Part shown: piece by piece, positions 17,056-25,434 of the stretch | How the letters are laid out: each line of letters opens with the position of its first letter | Position numbering within the stretch: the first letter of the stretch is position 1 | Source: Streptomyces fuscichromogenes | GTDB taxonomy: Bacteria > Actinomycetota > Actinomycetes > Streptomycetales > Streptomycetaceae | Reading direction: 5' to 3' | NCBI RefSeq assembly: GCF_014645815.1 | Contig: NZ_BMML01000014.1 | Coordinates: 124,001-188,000 of the forward strand | Length of the DNA: 64,000 nucleotides | The notes under the pieces: generated by a model | Told to the model about the DNA's origin: nothing | The model's input: only the letters and a program-made list of their open reading frames with translations | The model's database searches: none | Program-made: the position numbers and the translations under genes

Positions 17056-19337
17056 CGGGCGGCCTCCTCCACGGTGTCCGCCGCGGCCGACGCCGTGTGC
17101 TCCCGCAGCGCCCGCATCTGCGCGGCCGTCTTCAGCAGCATCTCGTCGTACTCGGCGGCCGGGTCGGAGTCCAGGACGATCGCCCCGCCCGCGCCCAGCT
17201 GCATCCGGCCGTCGGCGATCACGGCCGTACGGATGACGATGTTGAGATCGGCGCCGCCGCTGCACCCCAGGTAGCCGAGTGCTCCCGAGTACACGCCCCG
17301 GGCCTCGGTCTCCAGCGTGTCGATGATCTCCATCGTGCGCAGCTTGGGGGCGCCGGTCATCGAACCGCCCGGGAAGCAGGCCCGCACGCAGTCCACGGCG
17401 TCCGTCCCGGCCCGCAGCCGTCCGGTCACCGTCGACACCAGCTGGTGCACGGTCGCGTACGACTCGGTGGCCATCAGGCGGGGGACCCGGACGGTTCCGG
17501 TACGGCAGACCCGGCCCAGGTCGTTGCGGAGCAGGTCGACGATCATCAGGTTCTCGGCACGGGTCTTGGCGTCCGCCGCCAGCGCGTCCCGCAGCCGGTC
17601 GTCCTCGAACGGCGTCGCCCCGCGCGGCGCGGTCCCCTTGATGGGCTTCGCCTCGGCCACCCCGTCCCGGGTGATCCGCAGGAACCGCTCCGGCGAGGAA
17701 CCGGCCACGTCCAGCACGCCGAAGCGCAGGAAGGCCGCGTACGGCGCCGGGTTGACGCGGCGCAGCTCCCGGTAGAAGGCGTACGGGTCCGTCGGGGCGG
17801 GCAGCCGGGCCGCGTCGGTCAGACACACCTCGTAGCTGGTGCCGGCCCGCAGCTCCCGCCGGCAGGACTCGATGTCGGAGAGGTAGGCGGCCCGGTCGCG
17901 CACCAGCCACGGCTCGGCGGCCTCCAGGTCCGGCTCCCCGGCCGCCGGCGGGGCCGGCCGGGGCGCGTCCGGCGCCAGGAAGCTGAGCTGGGCCAGCGTG
18001 TCGGTCAGCCACTCCTCGGCCGCCCGCGCGGCCTGCGGCGAGTCCTCCGCCAGGCAGACCGCGTAGGTGACGTCCTCCTCGTGGTCCACGGCGATCAGCC
18101 GGTCCGCGAACAGCCAGCAGGCGTCCGGGGTGTCGGCCCGGTGCCGGTTCGGGGAGCCGCAGTCGGCCTTGGTCTCGTAGCCGAAGTAGCCGACATAGCC
18201 GCCGGTGAAGTCGAAGGGCAGCCCGTCCGCGTCCACCCGGCGGCTGCTCAGCTGCCGCTTCAGGTAGTCGAAGACGCTGGCGGACACCTTGCGCGCCGGC
18301 CGTCCGGCCCGCTCGACCACGCACCGCCCGGCCGTGACGTCGTAGCGCACGAACTCGGCGAGCGGGCCGCTGTCGTCGCCCAGGAACGAGAAGCGCGAGC
18401 GGCCCTGCTCCACCAGCGAGCTGTCCAGCCAGAACGCGCGGGGCGAGGCGGCGAAGAGGCGGCCGAAGGCGGCCTCCGTGTCGATGGCGCCGGCCACCTG
18501 CCGGGTGTGCAGGCGGTAGGCGGGCACGTCACCGGAGCGGGGCCGGGGGACGGCCGTGCGGGACACGGACCCGGTCCCGGAACCGGGCCCCGCCGTCCGC
18601 GCCGACTGCCTCGAACGGGCGGCGCCGGCCGGGAGACCGAACCCCGCCGCACCGGCCGCGTCCACCGCACCGGCCGTGCTCACCGCGTCCGTCGCGGCCC
18701 GCGGCCGGGGGATCGCCGCCTCGGTCGGCGGGACGGCGGTGTTCTTGGTACGTGCCCTGCGGGCCCGGCGGGCGGTGAGGTTGCGGAAGTTCACCAGCAT
18801 CCGGTGGCCGTACTCGGTGAGCACCGACTCCGGGTGGAACTGCACGCCCCACAGCGGCCGTTCGCGGTGCCGCAGTCCCATCAGGACACCGTCCTCGGCC
18901 CAGGCGGTGGCCTCCAGGGCGGCGGGCAGCGGCTCGTGCACCGCGAGGGAGTGGTAGCGGACCGCGGTGAAACCCTGGGTCAGCCCCTCGAAGAGGTCCC
19001 GTCCGTCGTGCCGGACCCGGGTCAGATGCCCGTGCCTGGGCTGCGGCGCGGGCGCCACCCGGGCGTTCTCCCCGAGCGCGATGCCCTGGTGGCCCAGGCA
19101 CACCCCGAGCACGGGGACCGTGGCCTCGGCGATCAGCCGGGCGCTGATGCCGAAGTCACGGGCGTCGCCCGGGTGTCCGGGCCCCGGCGACACCACCACG
19201 TTGTCGAACTCCGCGAGAGCGGGCGGTGCCGGCTCGTCGTTGCGGATCACCACCGGTTCCTCGCCGTTGACCTCGGCGATCAGCTGGAACAGGTTGTAGG
19301 TGTACGAGTCGTAATTGTCGATGAGCAGGGTCTTCAC
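17052..19337 (-). CDS. pabAB: aminodeoxychorismate synthase, fused PabA-PabB
   Basis: 761 residues. Residues 1-190 are a class I glutamine amidotransferase with the nucleophile in VLGVCLGHQG (Cys80) and the His-Glu pair in GVQFHPES. A low-complexity Ala/Thr linker covers about 195-275. The chorismate-binding half follows, with SSPERFLR and PIKGTAPRG. The lysine in PIKGT distinguishes PabB from anthranilate synthase, and IVDLLRNDLGR and FPGGSMTGAPK complete the active site. It makes 4-amino-4-deoxychorismate from chorismate and glutamine. Fused PabAB is typical of secondary-metabolism sets such as those for aminobenzoate-primed polyketides. Here it leads the ligase and monooxygenase genes. Confidence 0.92.
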   Translation of the reverse strand: MKTLLIDNYDSYTYNLFQLIAEVNGEEPVVIRNDEPAPPALAEFDNVVVSPGPGHPGDARDFGISARLIAEATVPVLGVCLGHQGIALGENARVAPAPQPRHGHLTRVRHDGRDLFEGLTQGFTAVRYHSLAVHEPLPAALEATAWAEDGVLMGLRHRERPLWGVQFHPESVLTEYGHRMLVNFRNLTARRARRARTKNTAVPPTEAAIPRPRAATDAVSTAGAVDAAGAAGFGLPAGAARSRQSARTAGPGSGTGSVSRTAVPRPRSGDVPAYRLHTRQVAGAIDTEAAFGRLFAASPRAFWLDSSLVEQGRSRFSFLGDDSGPLAEFVRYDVTAGRCVVERAGRPARKVSASVFDYLKRQLSSRRVDADGLPFDFTGGYVGYFGYETKADCGSPNRHRADTPDACWLFADRLIAVDHEEDVTYAVCLAEDSPQAARAAEEWLTDTLAQLSFLAPDAPRPAPPAAGEPDLEAAEPWLVRDRAAYLSDIESCRRELRAGTSYEVCLTDAARLPAPTDPYAFYRELRRVNPAPYAAFLRFGVLDVAGSSPERFLRITRDGVAEAKPIKGTAPRGATPFEDDRLRDALAADAKTRAENLMIVDLLRNDLGRVCRTGTVRVPRLMATESYATVHQLVSTVTGRLRAGTDAVDCVRACFPGGSMTGAPKLRTMEIIDTLETEARGVYSGALGYLGCSGGADLNIVIRTAVIADGRMQLGAGGAIVLDSDPAAEYDEMLLKTAAQMRALREHTASAAADTVEEAAR

Positions 19338-19367
19338 CCGCCCACCTCCCTCGGGTCGTTCCCGGGC

Positions 19368-19955
19368 CTATGCGGCCCGTCGTTTGTGCCGCCCGCGCAG
19401 GGCCTGGAGCGGGGGATACAGCCATTTCTTGAAGAAACGCTGCAGTCGCGGCATGAGAATCCACGTGACAAGCGCTGTCACGCAGAGGCAGAGCACCAGG
19501 GTGCGAATGAGCGGATTGAGGCCACCGAGATGGGGAATCACGATGATATTGAAGAGCAGGACGGGCGGAAACACCGCGCTCATGTTGATGAACCACAGTT
19601 TCCATTTCGCCGGCGGGGTGGGCGGCGGCGGCGCGGGCGGCGGCCCGGCCAGTGAGTCGAACCACTCCTTCGACCCCCGTACGCTACGGCGCCCGGTGGG
19701 CCGGGCGATGCCGTCCGTGCGGGTCTCCCACTGGCCACGATCTGGGGAGTTCTCCCAGTCCAGCGCGGAGTCCTCGGTGGCGAAGCGATACACGACATGC
19801 CATTCCGCCTCCTGGTCGACTAGGACACCGCCACCGAGGAACCCCGGTCGGCGGGCGCTCGCGCCCAGCATGGCCCACCCCCAGGAGTGGAAGTCGGCCT
19901 CGCGACCCGGCAGCACGTGATAGGCCACGGTGACGGTGACGGGATTACTGGTCAC
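19368..19955 (-). CDS. membrane-anchored antibiotic biosynthesis monooxygenase (ABM) domain protein
   Basis: 195 residues from GTG 19955 with AAAGGA upstream (a TTG at 19991 would add 12 residues). Residues 5-95 form an ABM-like ferredoxin fold (VTVAYHVLPGREADFHSWG, GFLGGGVL, WHVVYRFATEDSALDWENS). A proline-rich hinge near 110 leads to two hydrophobic segments (MSAVFPPVLLFNIIVIPHLG and TLVLCLCVTALVTWILMP) and a basic tail. ABM domains may oxidise aromatic intermediates without a cofactor or act as heme-binding or regulatory folds. This membrane-linked form is known in actinobacteria without a defined role. It precedes pabAB by 30 bases and is probably first in the operon. Confidence 0.72.
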   Translation of the reverse strand: MTSNPVTVTVAYHVLPGREADFHSWGWAMLGASARRPGFLGGGVLVDQEAEWHVVYRFATEDSALDWENSPDRGQWETRTDGIARPTGRRSVRGSKEWFDSLAGPPPAPPPPTPPAKWKLWFINMSAVFPPVLLFNIIVIPHLGGLNPLIRTLVLCLCVTALVTWILMPRLQRFFKKWLYPPLQALRGRHKRRAA

Positions 19956-20164
19956 GGTGTCCTTTACGGAATCGACACACGGCGCGTTCAAAGATTCAAC
20001 GAGTTTTTTTGTTGTCCGGATCGTTACTTTTTATAGCGCTTTCTGTGAGCTTGCTGTGGTCTGCCGTCGGCTACTTCAGGTAACTCTCCCGCAATTCTCG
20101 AAAGTGCTTGCCGGGTCGGCCGTGAAAGTTGCACGATCGCCGTCCGAGAACGAAGGAGGACGCC
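19956..20164. promoter_or_regulatory. divergent promoter region of the aminobenzoate cluster
   Basis: About 210 bases between the ABM and DUF3050 genes, noticeably AT-richer than its surroundings, with runs such as GAGTTTTTTTGTTG and TTTTTATAGCG. It must carry promoters for both directions. I cannot assign an operator with confidence. Confidence 0.5.
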
Positions 20165-20953
20165 ATGTCGAGGTACGTCTGGAATTTGACCGACGAGGGT
20201 CGACAGGCAATCGATCAGGCGCGTTCCATGATCGAACCGGCGCGAAAAGAAGTGACCGCACACCCGCTTTACCAGCGAATATCGGACCGGGAACACCTGG
20301 CCACTTTCATGGCCCACCACGCGTTCGCCGTCTGGGATTTCATGTCGCTGCTCAAGTCGCTCCAGAGGGAACTGACCTGCGTCGACGTGCCCTGGGTACC
20401 GCGCGGCTCGGCGGTGGCCCGCCGGCTGATCAACGACATCACGCTGGTCGAGGAGAGCGACGAGCTGAACGGCGGCTTCACCAGCCACTTCGAGCTGTAC
20501 CGGGCCGCCATGACCGAGGCGGCGGCCGACACCGTCCCCCTCGACACCTTCATCGCGCTGATCGCGGAGGGCCATGACGTCCCGGCGGCCCTGCGGGTGG
20601 CCCAGGTCCCCGCCCCGGCGGCCGAGTTCGTCCGCACGACCTTCGGCATCATCGCCGACCGCCCGCTGCACTGCCGCGCGGCCGCCTTCGCGTTCTCCCG
20701 CGAGGACCTGATCCCGGACATGTTCGACCAGGTCATCAAGGAGGAGGGCACCGACCGCTTCCCGCTCTTCCGGGACTACCTCGCCCGCCATATCGAGGTC
20801 GACGGCGAGGAGCACACCCCCATGGCCCTCCAGATGGTCGCCGACCTGTGCGGCACCGACGACCAGCGCTGGCACGAGGCCGTCGACACCGTCCTCCTCG
20901 CCCTGGAGGCCAGGTCCCGCCTGTGGGACGGCATCACGGCCGCGATGGACTGA
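20165..20953 (+). CDS. DUF3050 protein, heme-oxygenase-like fold, candidate diiron oxygenase
   Basis: 262 residues from ATG 20165 with a strong AAGGAGG. The whole length fits DUF3050, an all-helical group of the heme-oxygenase-like fold. Candidate metal ligands are H51/H52 (TFMAHHAFAVWDFM), E96-E100 with H108 (LVEESDELNGGFTSH), E180, and a C-terminal H209-x3-D213-x3-H217 (ARHIEVDGEEH). That last spacing resembles the HxxxD...H helix of heme-oxygenase-like diiron oxygenases such as SznF. Several of those oxidise amine nitrogens. Divergent from pabAB, it could N-oxygenate an aminobenzoate, but no DUF3050 function is known to me. Its 3' end overlaps the convergent EamA gene by 20 bases. Confidence 0.75.
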   Translation: MSRYVWNLTDEGRQAIDQARSMIEPARKEVTAHPLYQRISDREHLATFMAHHAFAVWDFMSLLKSLQRELTCVDVPWVPRGSAVARRLINDITLVEESDELNGGFTSHFELYRAAMTEAAADTVPLDTFIALIAEGHDVPAALRVAQVPAPAAEFVRTTFGIIADRPLHCRAAAFAFSREDLIPDMFDQVIKEEGTDRFPLFRDYLARHIEVDGEEHTPMALQMVADLCGTDDQRWHEAVDTVLLALEARSRLWDGITAAMD

Positions 20954-21809
20954 CCGGTCCGGCCGCCTCGGGGCCGGCGCCCTCCGTGTCCGGCGCCTCC
21001 CCGAAGCGGGCCAGCGCCAGCGACCCCGCCACGGCCACCGCGAACCCGAGCACCGCGAGCCAGGTGAACCCTTCCCGGGTCCGGTCCCCGAGCCACACCA
21101 CGCCCACCGCCGCCGGGCCGATCGTCTCGCCGACGACCATGCCGGCCGTCGCCGTGGTCACCGAACCGCGCTGGAGGGCCGATGTCAGCAGCATGAAGGC
21201 TGCGCCGCCACCGACCAGCAGCGCATAGGTCGCGGGCTCGGTGAGCAGCCCGGCCGGCCGCAGGGTGTCGATCAGCCGCACCGACACCTCCACCACCCCG
21301 AACCCGAACCCCGCCCCGAGCCCCAGCAGCAGAGCCCGCCCCGGCCCGGTCAGCCGCCCGCCCGCGAGGCCGAGCAGCAGGACCCCCACGGCGGTGCCGA
21401 GCATCACCCACTTCAAGGTCATGGAGCCGGCCCGGTCGCCCTCCGGCCCCGACGCCAGTCCCAGCATCGCGAGCCCCGCGCACACCACCCCCACCGCGGC
21501 CCACTCCACCCCGCTCAGCCGCACCCGCAGCAGCCGCGCGGCGACCACCGCCGTCACCGCGAGGCTCGACGCCAGGGCCGCGCTCACCGCGTAGATGGGG
21601 AGCGACCGCAGCGCGAGGATCTGGAACACGAACCCGAGCCCGTCCAGCCCCAGTCCGACGACGTACCGCCACTGCCGCACGGCCCGCAGCAGCAGCGCGG
21701 CCTCCCCGCCGGCGCCGTCACCGGCGGCCCGTGCGGCCATCGCCTGGAGGACCGTCGCCGTACCGAAGCAGATCGCGGCCGCGAGGGCGCACACCATTCC
21801 GAAGAGCAC
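20934..21809 (-). CDS. EamA/DMT-type membrane transporter
   Basis: 291 residues, GTG start placed 6 bases after TACAGT, so probably leaderless. About nine to ten hydrophobic segments are visible, starting with MVCALAAAICFGTATVLQ, in the internally repeated EamA arrangement (LRSLPIYAVSAALASSLAVT in the first half and GSVTTATAGMVVGETIGPAA in the second). The family exports small metabolites or amino-acid derivatives. It lies tail-to-tail with the DUF3050 gene, so it might export a product of the aminobenzoate cluster, but the separate promoter gives no direct link. Confidence 0.75.
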   Translation of the reverse strand: MLFGMVCALAAAICFGTATVLQAMAARAAGDGAGGEAALLLRAVRQWRYVVGLGLDGLGFVFQILALRSLPIYAVSAALASSLAVTAVVAARLLRVRLSGVEWAAVGVVCAGLAMLGLASGPEGDRAGSMTLKWVMLGTAVGVLLLGLAGGRLTGPGRALLLGLGAGFGFGVVEVSVRLIDTLRPAGLLTEPATYALLVGGGAAFMLLTSALQRGSVTTATAGMVVGETIGPAAVGVVWLGDRTREGFTWLAVLGFAVAVAGSLALARFGEAPDTEGAGPEAAGPVSPSRP

Positions 21810-21815
21810 AGAGGG

Positions 21816-21821
21816 ACTGTA
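21816..21821 (-). promoter_or_regulatory. -10 element of a leaderless promoter (EamA gene)
   Basis: TACAGT on the minus strand, 6 bases before GTG 21809; no ribosome binding site intervenes. Confidence 0.6.
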
Positions 21822-21906
21822 GGGGAGGGGAGCGTGCGGTGATCGGGAGAAGAGTAAGAAGCGGGCCCGGGGCGATCCCGGACCCGCTGTTCCCGTCCCT
21901 CGGGGG

Positions 21907-22848
21907 TCAGCTCGCGCCGGCCAGCCAGGCGGTGGCGTTCAGGGCGAGGGCGGCGTTGGTGGCGCCGGTGTCGTTCCACCCGTCGTACAGCGTGTTGCCG
22001 GACTGGCCGGTGCCGTCGTCGATGGGGGAGCTGTCGCCCCAGAAGGCGACCCGGCCGCTGCCGAAGGTGCTGGTCGCGAAGAAGGCGCCGGTGTTGCCGG
22101 AGTAGCCGCTGCGGTACACCAGCCCCTTGACGGCGGAGTTGTCGGAGGGCTTGAGGGTGGCGGTGGTCCCGTCGGCGATCAGGCTCTTGGTGACCGTGCC
22201 GAAGCCGCCGTGCAGCACCGCGTTGCCGCTGTCCGTGATGGCCTTCGGGTAGCCGGAGCCGATGTCCAGCGAGTCGATCGAGAGGCCGAACGGGTCGGTC
22301 GAGTCGACGCTGTTGTTGGTCATCAGGTCGTTGAGGATCTCGACCGCGTCGTAGCCGTCGTTGTTGCGGTCGGCGCCGGTGTGGTCGGAGATCATGAAGA
22401 GACCGCCGCCGGCCTTCACGAAGTTCATGATCGCCGTCTTCTCGGCGGTGGTGAACTTGGTGTTGGGCTCCGGCAGCACCAGCGCGTCGAACTTCGACAG
22501 GTCGGTCGTCGACGAACCGCCGTAGGCGAGGGCGCTGGTGGCGGTCTTGAGGCTGTAGTCGCCGGTCTTCTGGAGCGCGATGCCCCACGACGAGAGCGCG
22601 CCGGTCCAGTCCTTGTCGGAGGACGGGGAGGAGTCCTGGGCGAGCGGGTCGGGCTTGCTGGTGGAGATGATCCAGTCCGCGTTGCCGGCCTCCTCGGCGT
22701 GGCCGTCGTCGAACAGGATGTTGTAGGTGCCGGCCGCGTGTGCGGGGGTCGCGGCGCTGGTGGCCTGGACGGCGGCACCGGCCGCGATCAGGCCGAGCAC
22801 GGCCAGGGCCGTGGTGAGTTCGCGGCGGGGGGTGGCGAAGCCGGGCAT
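21907..22848 (-). CDS. secreted protein with GATase1-like fold
   Basis: 313 residues, ATG with GGAGGA seven bases upstream. A twin-Arg-free signal peptide (RRELTTALAVLGLIAAGAA) ends near ATPAHAAG, residue 39. The mature part begins TYNILFDDGHAEEAGNADW and continues with FDALVLPEPNTKFTTAEKTA and GGGLFMISDHTGAD, a layout like ThuA/GATase1-type secreted domains in which a flexible metabolite or sugar site replaces the amidotransferase cysteine. SGNTGAFFATSTFGSGRVAF near the end fits the same fold. The role is unknown; related domains occur in extracellular hydrolases. Confidence 0.6.
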   Translation of the reverse strand: MPGFATPRRELTTALAVLGLIAAGAAVQATSAATPAHAAGTYNILFDDGHAEEAGNADWIISTSKPDPLAQDSSPSSDKDWTGALSSWGIALQKTGDYSLKTATSALAYGGSSTTDLSKFDALVLPEPNTKFTTAEKTAIMNFVKAGGGLFMISDHTGADRNNDGYDAVEILNDLMTNNSVDSTDPFGLSIDSLDIGSGYPKAITDSGNAVLHGGFGTVTKSLIADGTTATLKPSDNSAVKGLVYRSGYSGNTGAFFATSTFGSGRVAFWGDSSPIDDGTGQSGNTLYDGWNDTGATNAALALNATAWLAGAS

Positions 22849-23158
22849 CTGTCATTCCTCCATCGGTGGGGGGTGCGAGAGGGATGGCGGTGCGGGTGGT
22901 GCGTCGGGGGTCGTTCTGCGCGCGTAGAGTTCGAAGTTGATCGTTCACCCACGGGCAGTTGGACGGTACCGGCGGGACGCGGTGCGCCGACAGGAACCCC
23001 GGCCGCTTCACATGATTTTCTTACCTGTGCATGACAAGTCGGTGCTCCGGCGCCCGACTGCCGATCATGGCCGGATCCGGACTCTTGTCCGGTGCTCCCG
23101 ACGGCCCCTACTTTTTGAGCAGTTGCTCAATCCGTTCGGTCAGTCGAAGGGGTGCGGT
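22849..23158. other. intergenic region upstream of the TetR gene
   Basis: 310 bases between divergent genes. The only clear element is the palindromic operator at 23115-23130. The rest shows no ORF, hairpin or promoter that I can support. Confidence 0.5.
23115..23130. promoter_or_regulatory. palindromic operator for the TetR regulator
   Basis: TTGAGCA-GT-TGCTCAA: perfect 7-bp arms with a 2-base spacer, ending 28 bases before the regulator's GTG. Size, symmetry and position are those of a TetR autoregulatory site. Confidence 0.75.
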
Positions 23159-23800
23159 GTGGCCAGAGCCGGAGGGAAGAGGTCGGTCGAGCCGTCCGGG
23201 AACGCCGGTTCGGCGGCGACGCGGGCGGCGCTGGTCGCGGCGGCTGCCGACGCACTGCGCGAGGTGGGTTTCGCCGGGGCCAGCGCGCGGGAGATCGCCC
23301 GCCGGGCCGGCTGCCAACAGTCGCTGGTCTTCTACCACTTCGGTTCGGTGGCCAAGCTGCACCTGGCGGCCCTGGACCGGGTCAGCGGTGCGCGCGACAC
23401 GCGCTACCGGGCGATGGCCGAGGAGTCCCAGAGCATCGGCGACCTGGTGCGGGCCGCCAGGGCCGTCTTCGACGAGGACCTGGACCAGGGCCATGTGACC
23501 GTGCTCGTCGAGATGATCGCCGCCGCCCAGTTCACCCCGGAGCTCCGCCCGGAGGTCGCCGCCCGGATCCGTCCGTGGCGCACCTTCGCCGCCGACAGTG
23601 TCCGCGAGGCCCTCGCCGGCTCTCCCGCCGCCCGGCTGATGCCCCCCGAAGAACTCGCGCACGCGATCGTCGCCCTGTACCTGGGCCTGGAGATGCTCGC
23701 CGGCCTCGAAGAGGAACGCGAGCCCGCGCTGGCCCTGTTCGACCGTGCCGCGAAGATCGCCTCCCTCCTCGACATCTTCAGACGAAAGAGGAAGACATGA
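23159..23800 (+). CDS. TetR/AcrR family transcriptional regulator
   Basis: 213 residues from GTG 23159 with AAGGGG upstream; the longer open frame to 22937 would swallow the operator. The N-terminal helix-turn-helix reads ALREVGFAGASAREIARRAG followed by CQQSLVFYHFGSVAKLHLAA, the canonical TetR recognition helix. The C-terminal ligand domain has no identifiable ligand clues. The stop overlaps the next ATG by four bases (ATGA), so it is co-transcribed with the small membrane protein. It very probably represses its own operon through the palindrome at 23115. Confidence 0.88.
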   Translation: MARAGGKRSVEPSGNAGSAATRAALVAAAADALREVGFAGASAREIARRAGCQQSLVFYHFGSVAKLHLAALDRVSGARDTRYRAMAEESQSIGDLVRAARAVFDEDLDQGHVTVLVEMIAAAQFTPELRPEVAARIRPWRTFAADSVREALAGSPAARLMPPEELAHAIVALYLGLEMLAGLEEEREPALALFDRAAKIASLLDIFRRKRKT

Positions 23801-24198
23801 CCAGTGACAGACGTGCCTGGCTGCTCTTCGCCGGGTGGTTCCTGACCGGAGCCTGCTACCTGCTCGCCCTTCTCACCGTGCTGTCGGTCGGGCTCCTCAT
23901 CCTGCCGGTCCCGGTGGCCGGCACCCTCGTGCTGGCCACGCGCCGGGACACCCGGCGGAGCCTGCCCGGCCTGCTCTCGGGCGCGAGCCTGCCCCTGTTC
24001 CTGCTCGCCTACCTGAACCGGCACGGCCCCGGCACCTACTGCACCTCCTCGGCCACCGCCGACAGCTGCACCGAGGGCCTGCTCGACCCGTGGCTCCTGC
24101 TGGCCGGCGGCCTGCTCGTGCTGGCCGCCGGTCCCGCGCTGTTCCTCAGGACGCGCCGACGCCGGGTGAACAGCTCCGCGGTGAGCCCCACCGCGTAG
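23797..24198 (+). CDS. small membrane protein coupled to TetR
   Basis: 133 residues, ATG inside the TetR stop (ATGA overlap). There are three to four hydrophobic segments (WLLFAGWFLTGACYLLALLT, VGLLILPVPVAGTLVLA, LPGLLSGASLPLFLLAYLN, LLLAGGLLVLAAGPALFL) and a short loop with two cysteines (YCTSSATADSC), the latter possibly disulfide-bonded outside. I do not recognise a named family. As the only structural gene after the TetR regulator it is that regulator's most likely target. Confidence 0.65.
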   Translation: MTSDRRAWLLFAGWFLTGACYLLALLTVLSVGLLILPVPVAGTLVLATRRDTRRSLPGLLSGASLPLFLLAYLNRHGPGTYCTSSATADSCTEGLLDPWLLLAGGLLVLAAGPALFLRTRRRRVNSSAVSPTA

Positions 24199-24228
24199 TC
24201 CGCACCCGCCCACCGCAGCCTCCGCCTG

Positions 24229-25434
24229 CTAGGCGCTCAGCACCCCCCACAGCTGCTCGATCCCCCATTCCAGGTCCTCCTCCTCGACCACCAGGGGCGG
24301 AGCGATCCGCACCGTCGCCCCGTGGGTGTCCTTCACCAGCACCCCCCGCTCCATCAGCCGCTCCGAGACCACCCGCCCCGACCCCACCCCCGGGTCCACG
24401 TCCACCCCGGCCCACAGCCCCCGCCCCCGCACGGCCGTCACCCGCCCGCTGCCCGCGATCTCCGCGAGCCGCCGATGCAGCAGGTCTCCCAGTTCGGCCG
24501 CCCGCTCCTGGAACTCCCCGGTCCGCAGCATCGCGATCACCTCCAGCCCCACCGCGCAGGCCAGCGGGTTCCCGCCGAAGGTCGACCCGTGCTCCCCGGG
24601 CCGGAACACCCCGAGCACGTCGGCGCCCGCCACCACCGCCGACACCGGCAGCACCCCGCCCCCCAGCGCCTTCCCGAGGAGGTACACATCCGGTACGACC
24701 CCCTCGTGCTCGCACGCGAAGGTCCGCCCGGTCCGCCCCAGCCCCGACTGGATCTCGTCCGCGACGAACAGCACCCCCCGCTCCCGGGTCAGCTCCCGCA
24801 CCCCCGCCAGATAGCCCTGCGGCGGCACCACGACCCCCGACTCGCCCTGGATCGGCTCCAGCAGCACCGCGACCGTGTTCTCGGTCACCGCGGCCCGCAT
24901 CGCCGTCAGGTCCCCGTACGGCACGATCTCGAAGCCGGGCGTGTACGGCCCGAAGTCGGCCCGTGCCGCCGGATCCGTGGAGAAGCTGATCACGGTCGTC
25001 GTACGGCCGTGGAAGTTCCCGCCCGCCACCACGACCTTCGCCATCTCGGCCGGCACGCCCTTGACCCGGTACCCCCACTTCCGGGCGGTCTTCACCGCCG
25101 TCTCCACGGCCTCCGACCCCGTGTTCATCGGCAGCACCATCTCCATCCCGCACAGCTCGGCCAGCTCCGTGCAGAACGCGGCGAACCGGTCGTGGTGGAA
25201 GGCCCGGGAGGTCAGCGTCACCCGCTCCAGCTGAGCCTTCGCCGCCGCGACCAGACGCGGGTGGCCGTGCCCGAAGTTCAGCGCCGAATACCCGGCCAGG
25301 AAGTCCAGGTACCGGCGCCCCTCGACATCCGTCATCCAGGCGCCGTCGGCCCTCGCGATCACCACCGGCAGCGGGTGGTAGGTGGGCGCGCTGTGCGCGT
25401 CGGCGGCGGCGATGAGGGCTTCCGTAGTGGTCAC
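24229..25434 (-). CDS. rocD: ornithine aminotransferase
   Basis: 401 residues, GTG start with GGAG five bases upstream. Class III PLP aminotransferase: PMNTGSEAVETAVKTARKWG, GNFHGRTTTVISFSTD, LLEPIQGESGVVVPP, LFVADEIQSGLGRTG and the PLP lysine in YLLGKALGGGVLPVSA. Length and the VKDTHGATVRIAPPL end match ornithine-oxo-acid transaminase, which converts ornithine to glutamate semialdehyde in arginine catabolism. No rocF or other arginine gene is adjacent. Acetylornithine aminotransferase is the main alternative; the FAGYSALNFGHGHPR block favours RocD. Confidence 0.85.
   Translation of the reverse strand: MTTTEALIAAADAHSAPTYHPLPVVIARADGAWMTDVEGRRYLDFLAGYSALNFGHGHPRLVAAAKAQLERVTLTSRAFHHDRFAAFCTELAELCGMEMVLPMNTGSEAVETAVKTARKWGYRVKGVPAEMAKVVVAGGNFHGRTTTVISFSTDPAARADFGPYTPGFEIVPYGDLTAMRAAVTENTVAVLLEPIQGESGVVVPPQGYLAGVRELTRERGVLFVADEIQSGLGRTGRTFACEHEGVVPDVYLLGKALGGGVLPVSAVVAGADVLGVFRPGEHGSTFGGNPLACAVGLEVIAMLRTGEFQERAAELGDLLHRRLAEIAGSGRVTAVRGRGLWAGVDVDPGVGSGRVVSERLMERGVLVKDTHGATVRIAPPLVVEEEDLEWGIEQLWGVLSA

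Noticed and set aside
20934..21809. EamA transporter as a firm member of the aminobenzoate cluster
   Set aside because: It has its own leaderless promoter on the opposite strand and only a tail overlap; a role in export is possible but not shown.
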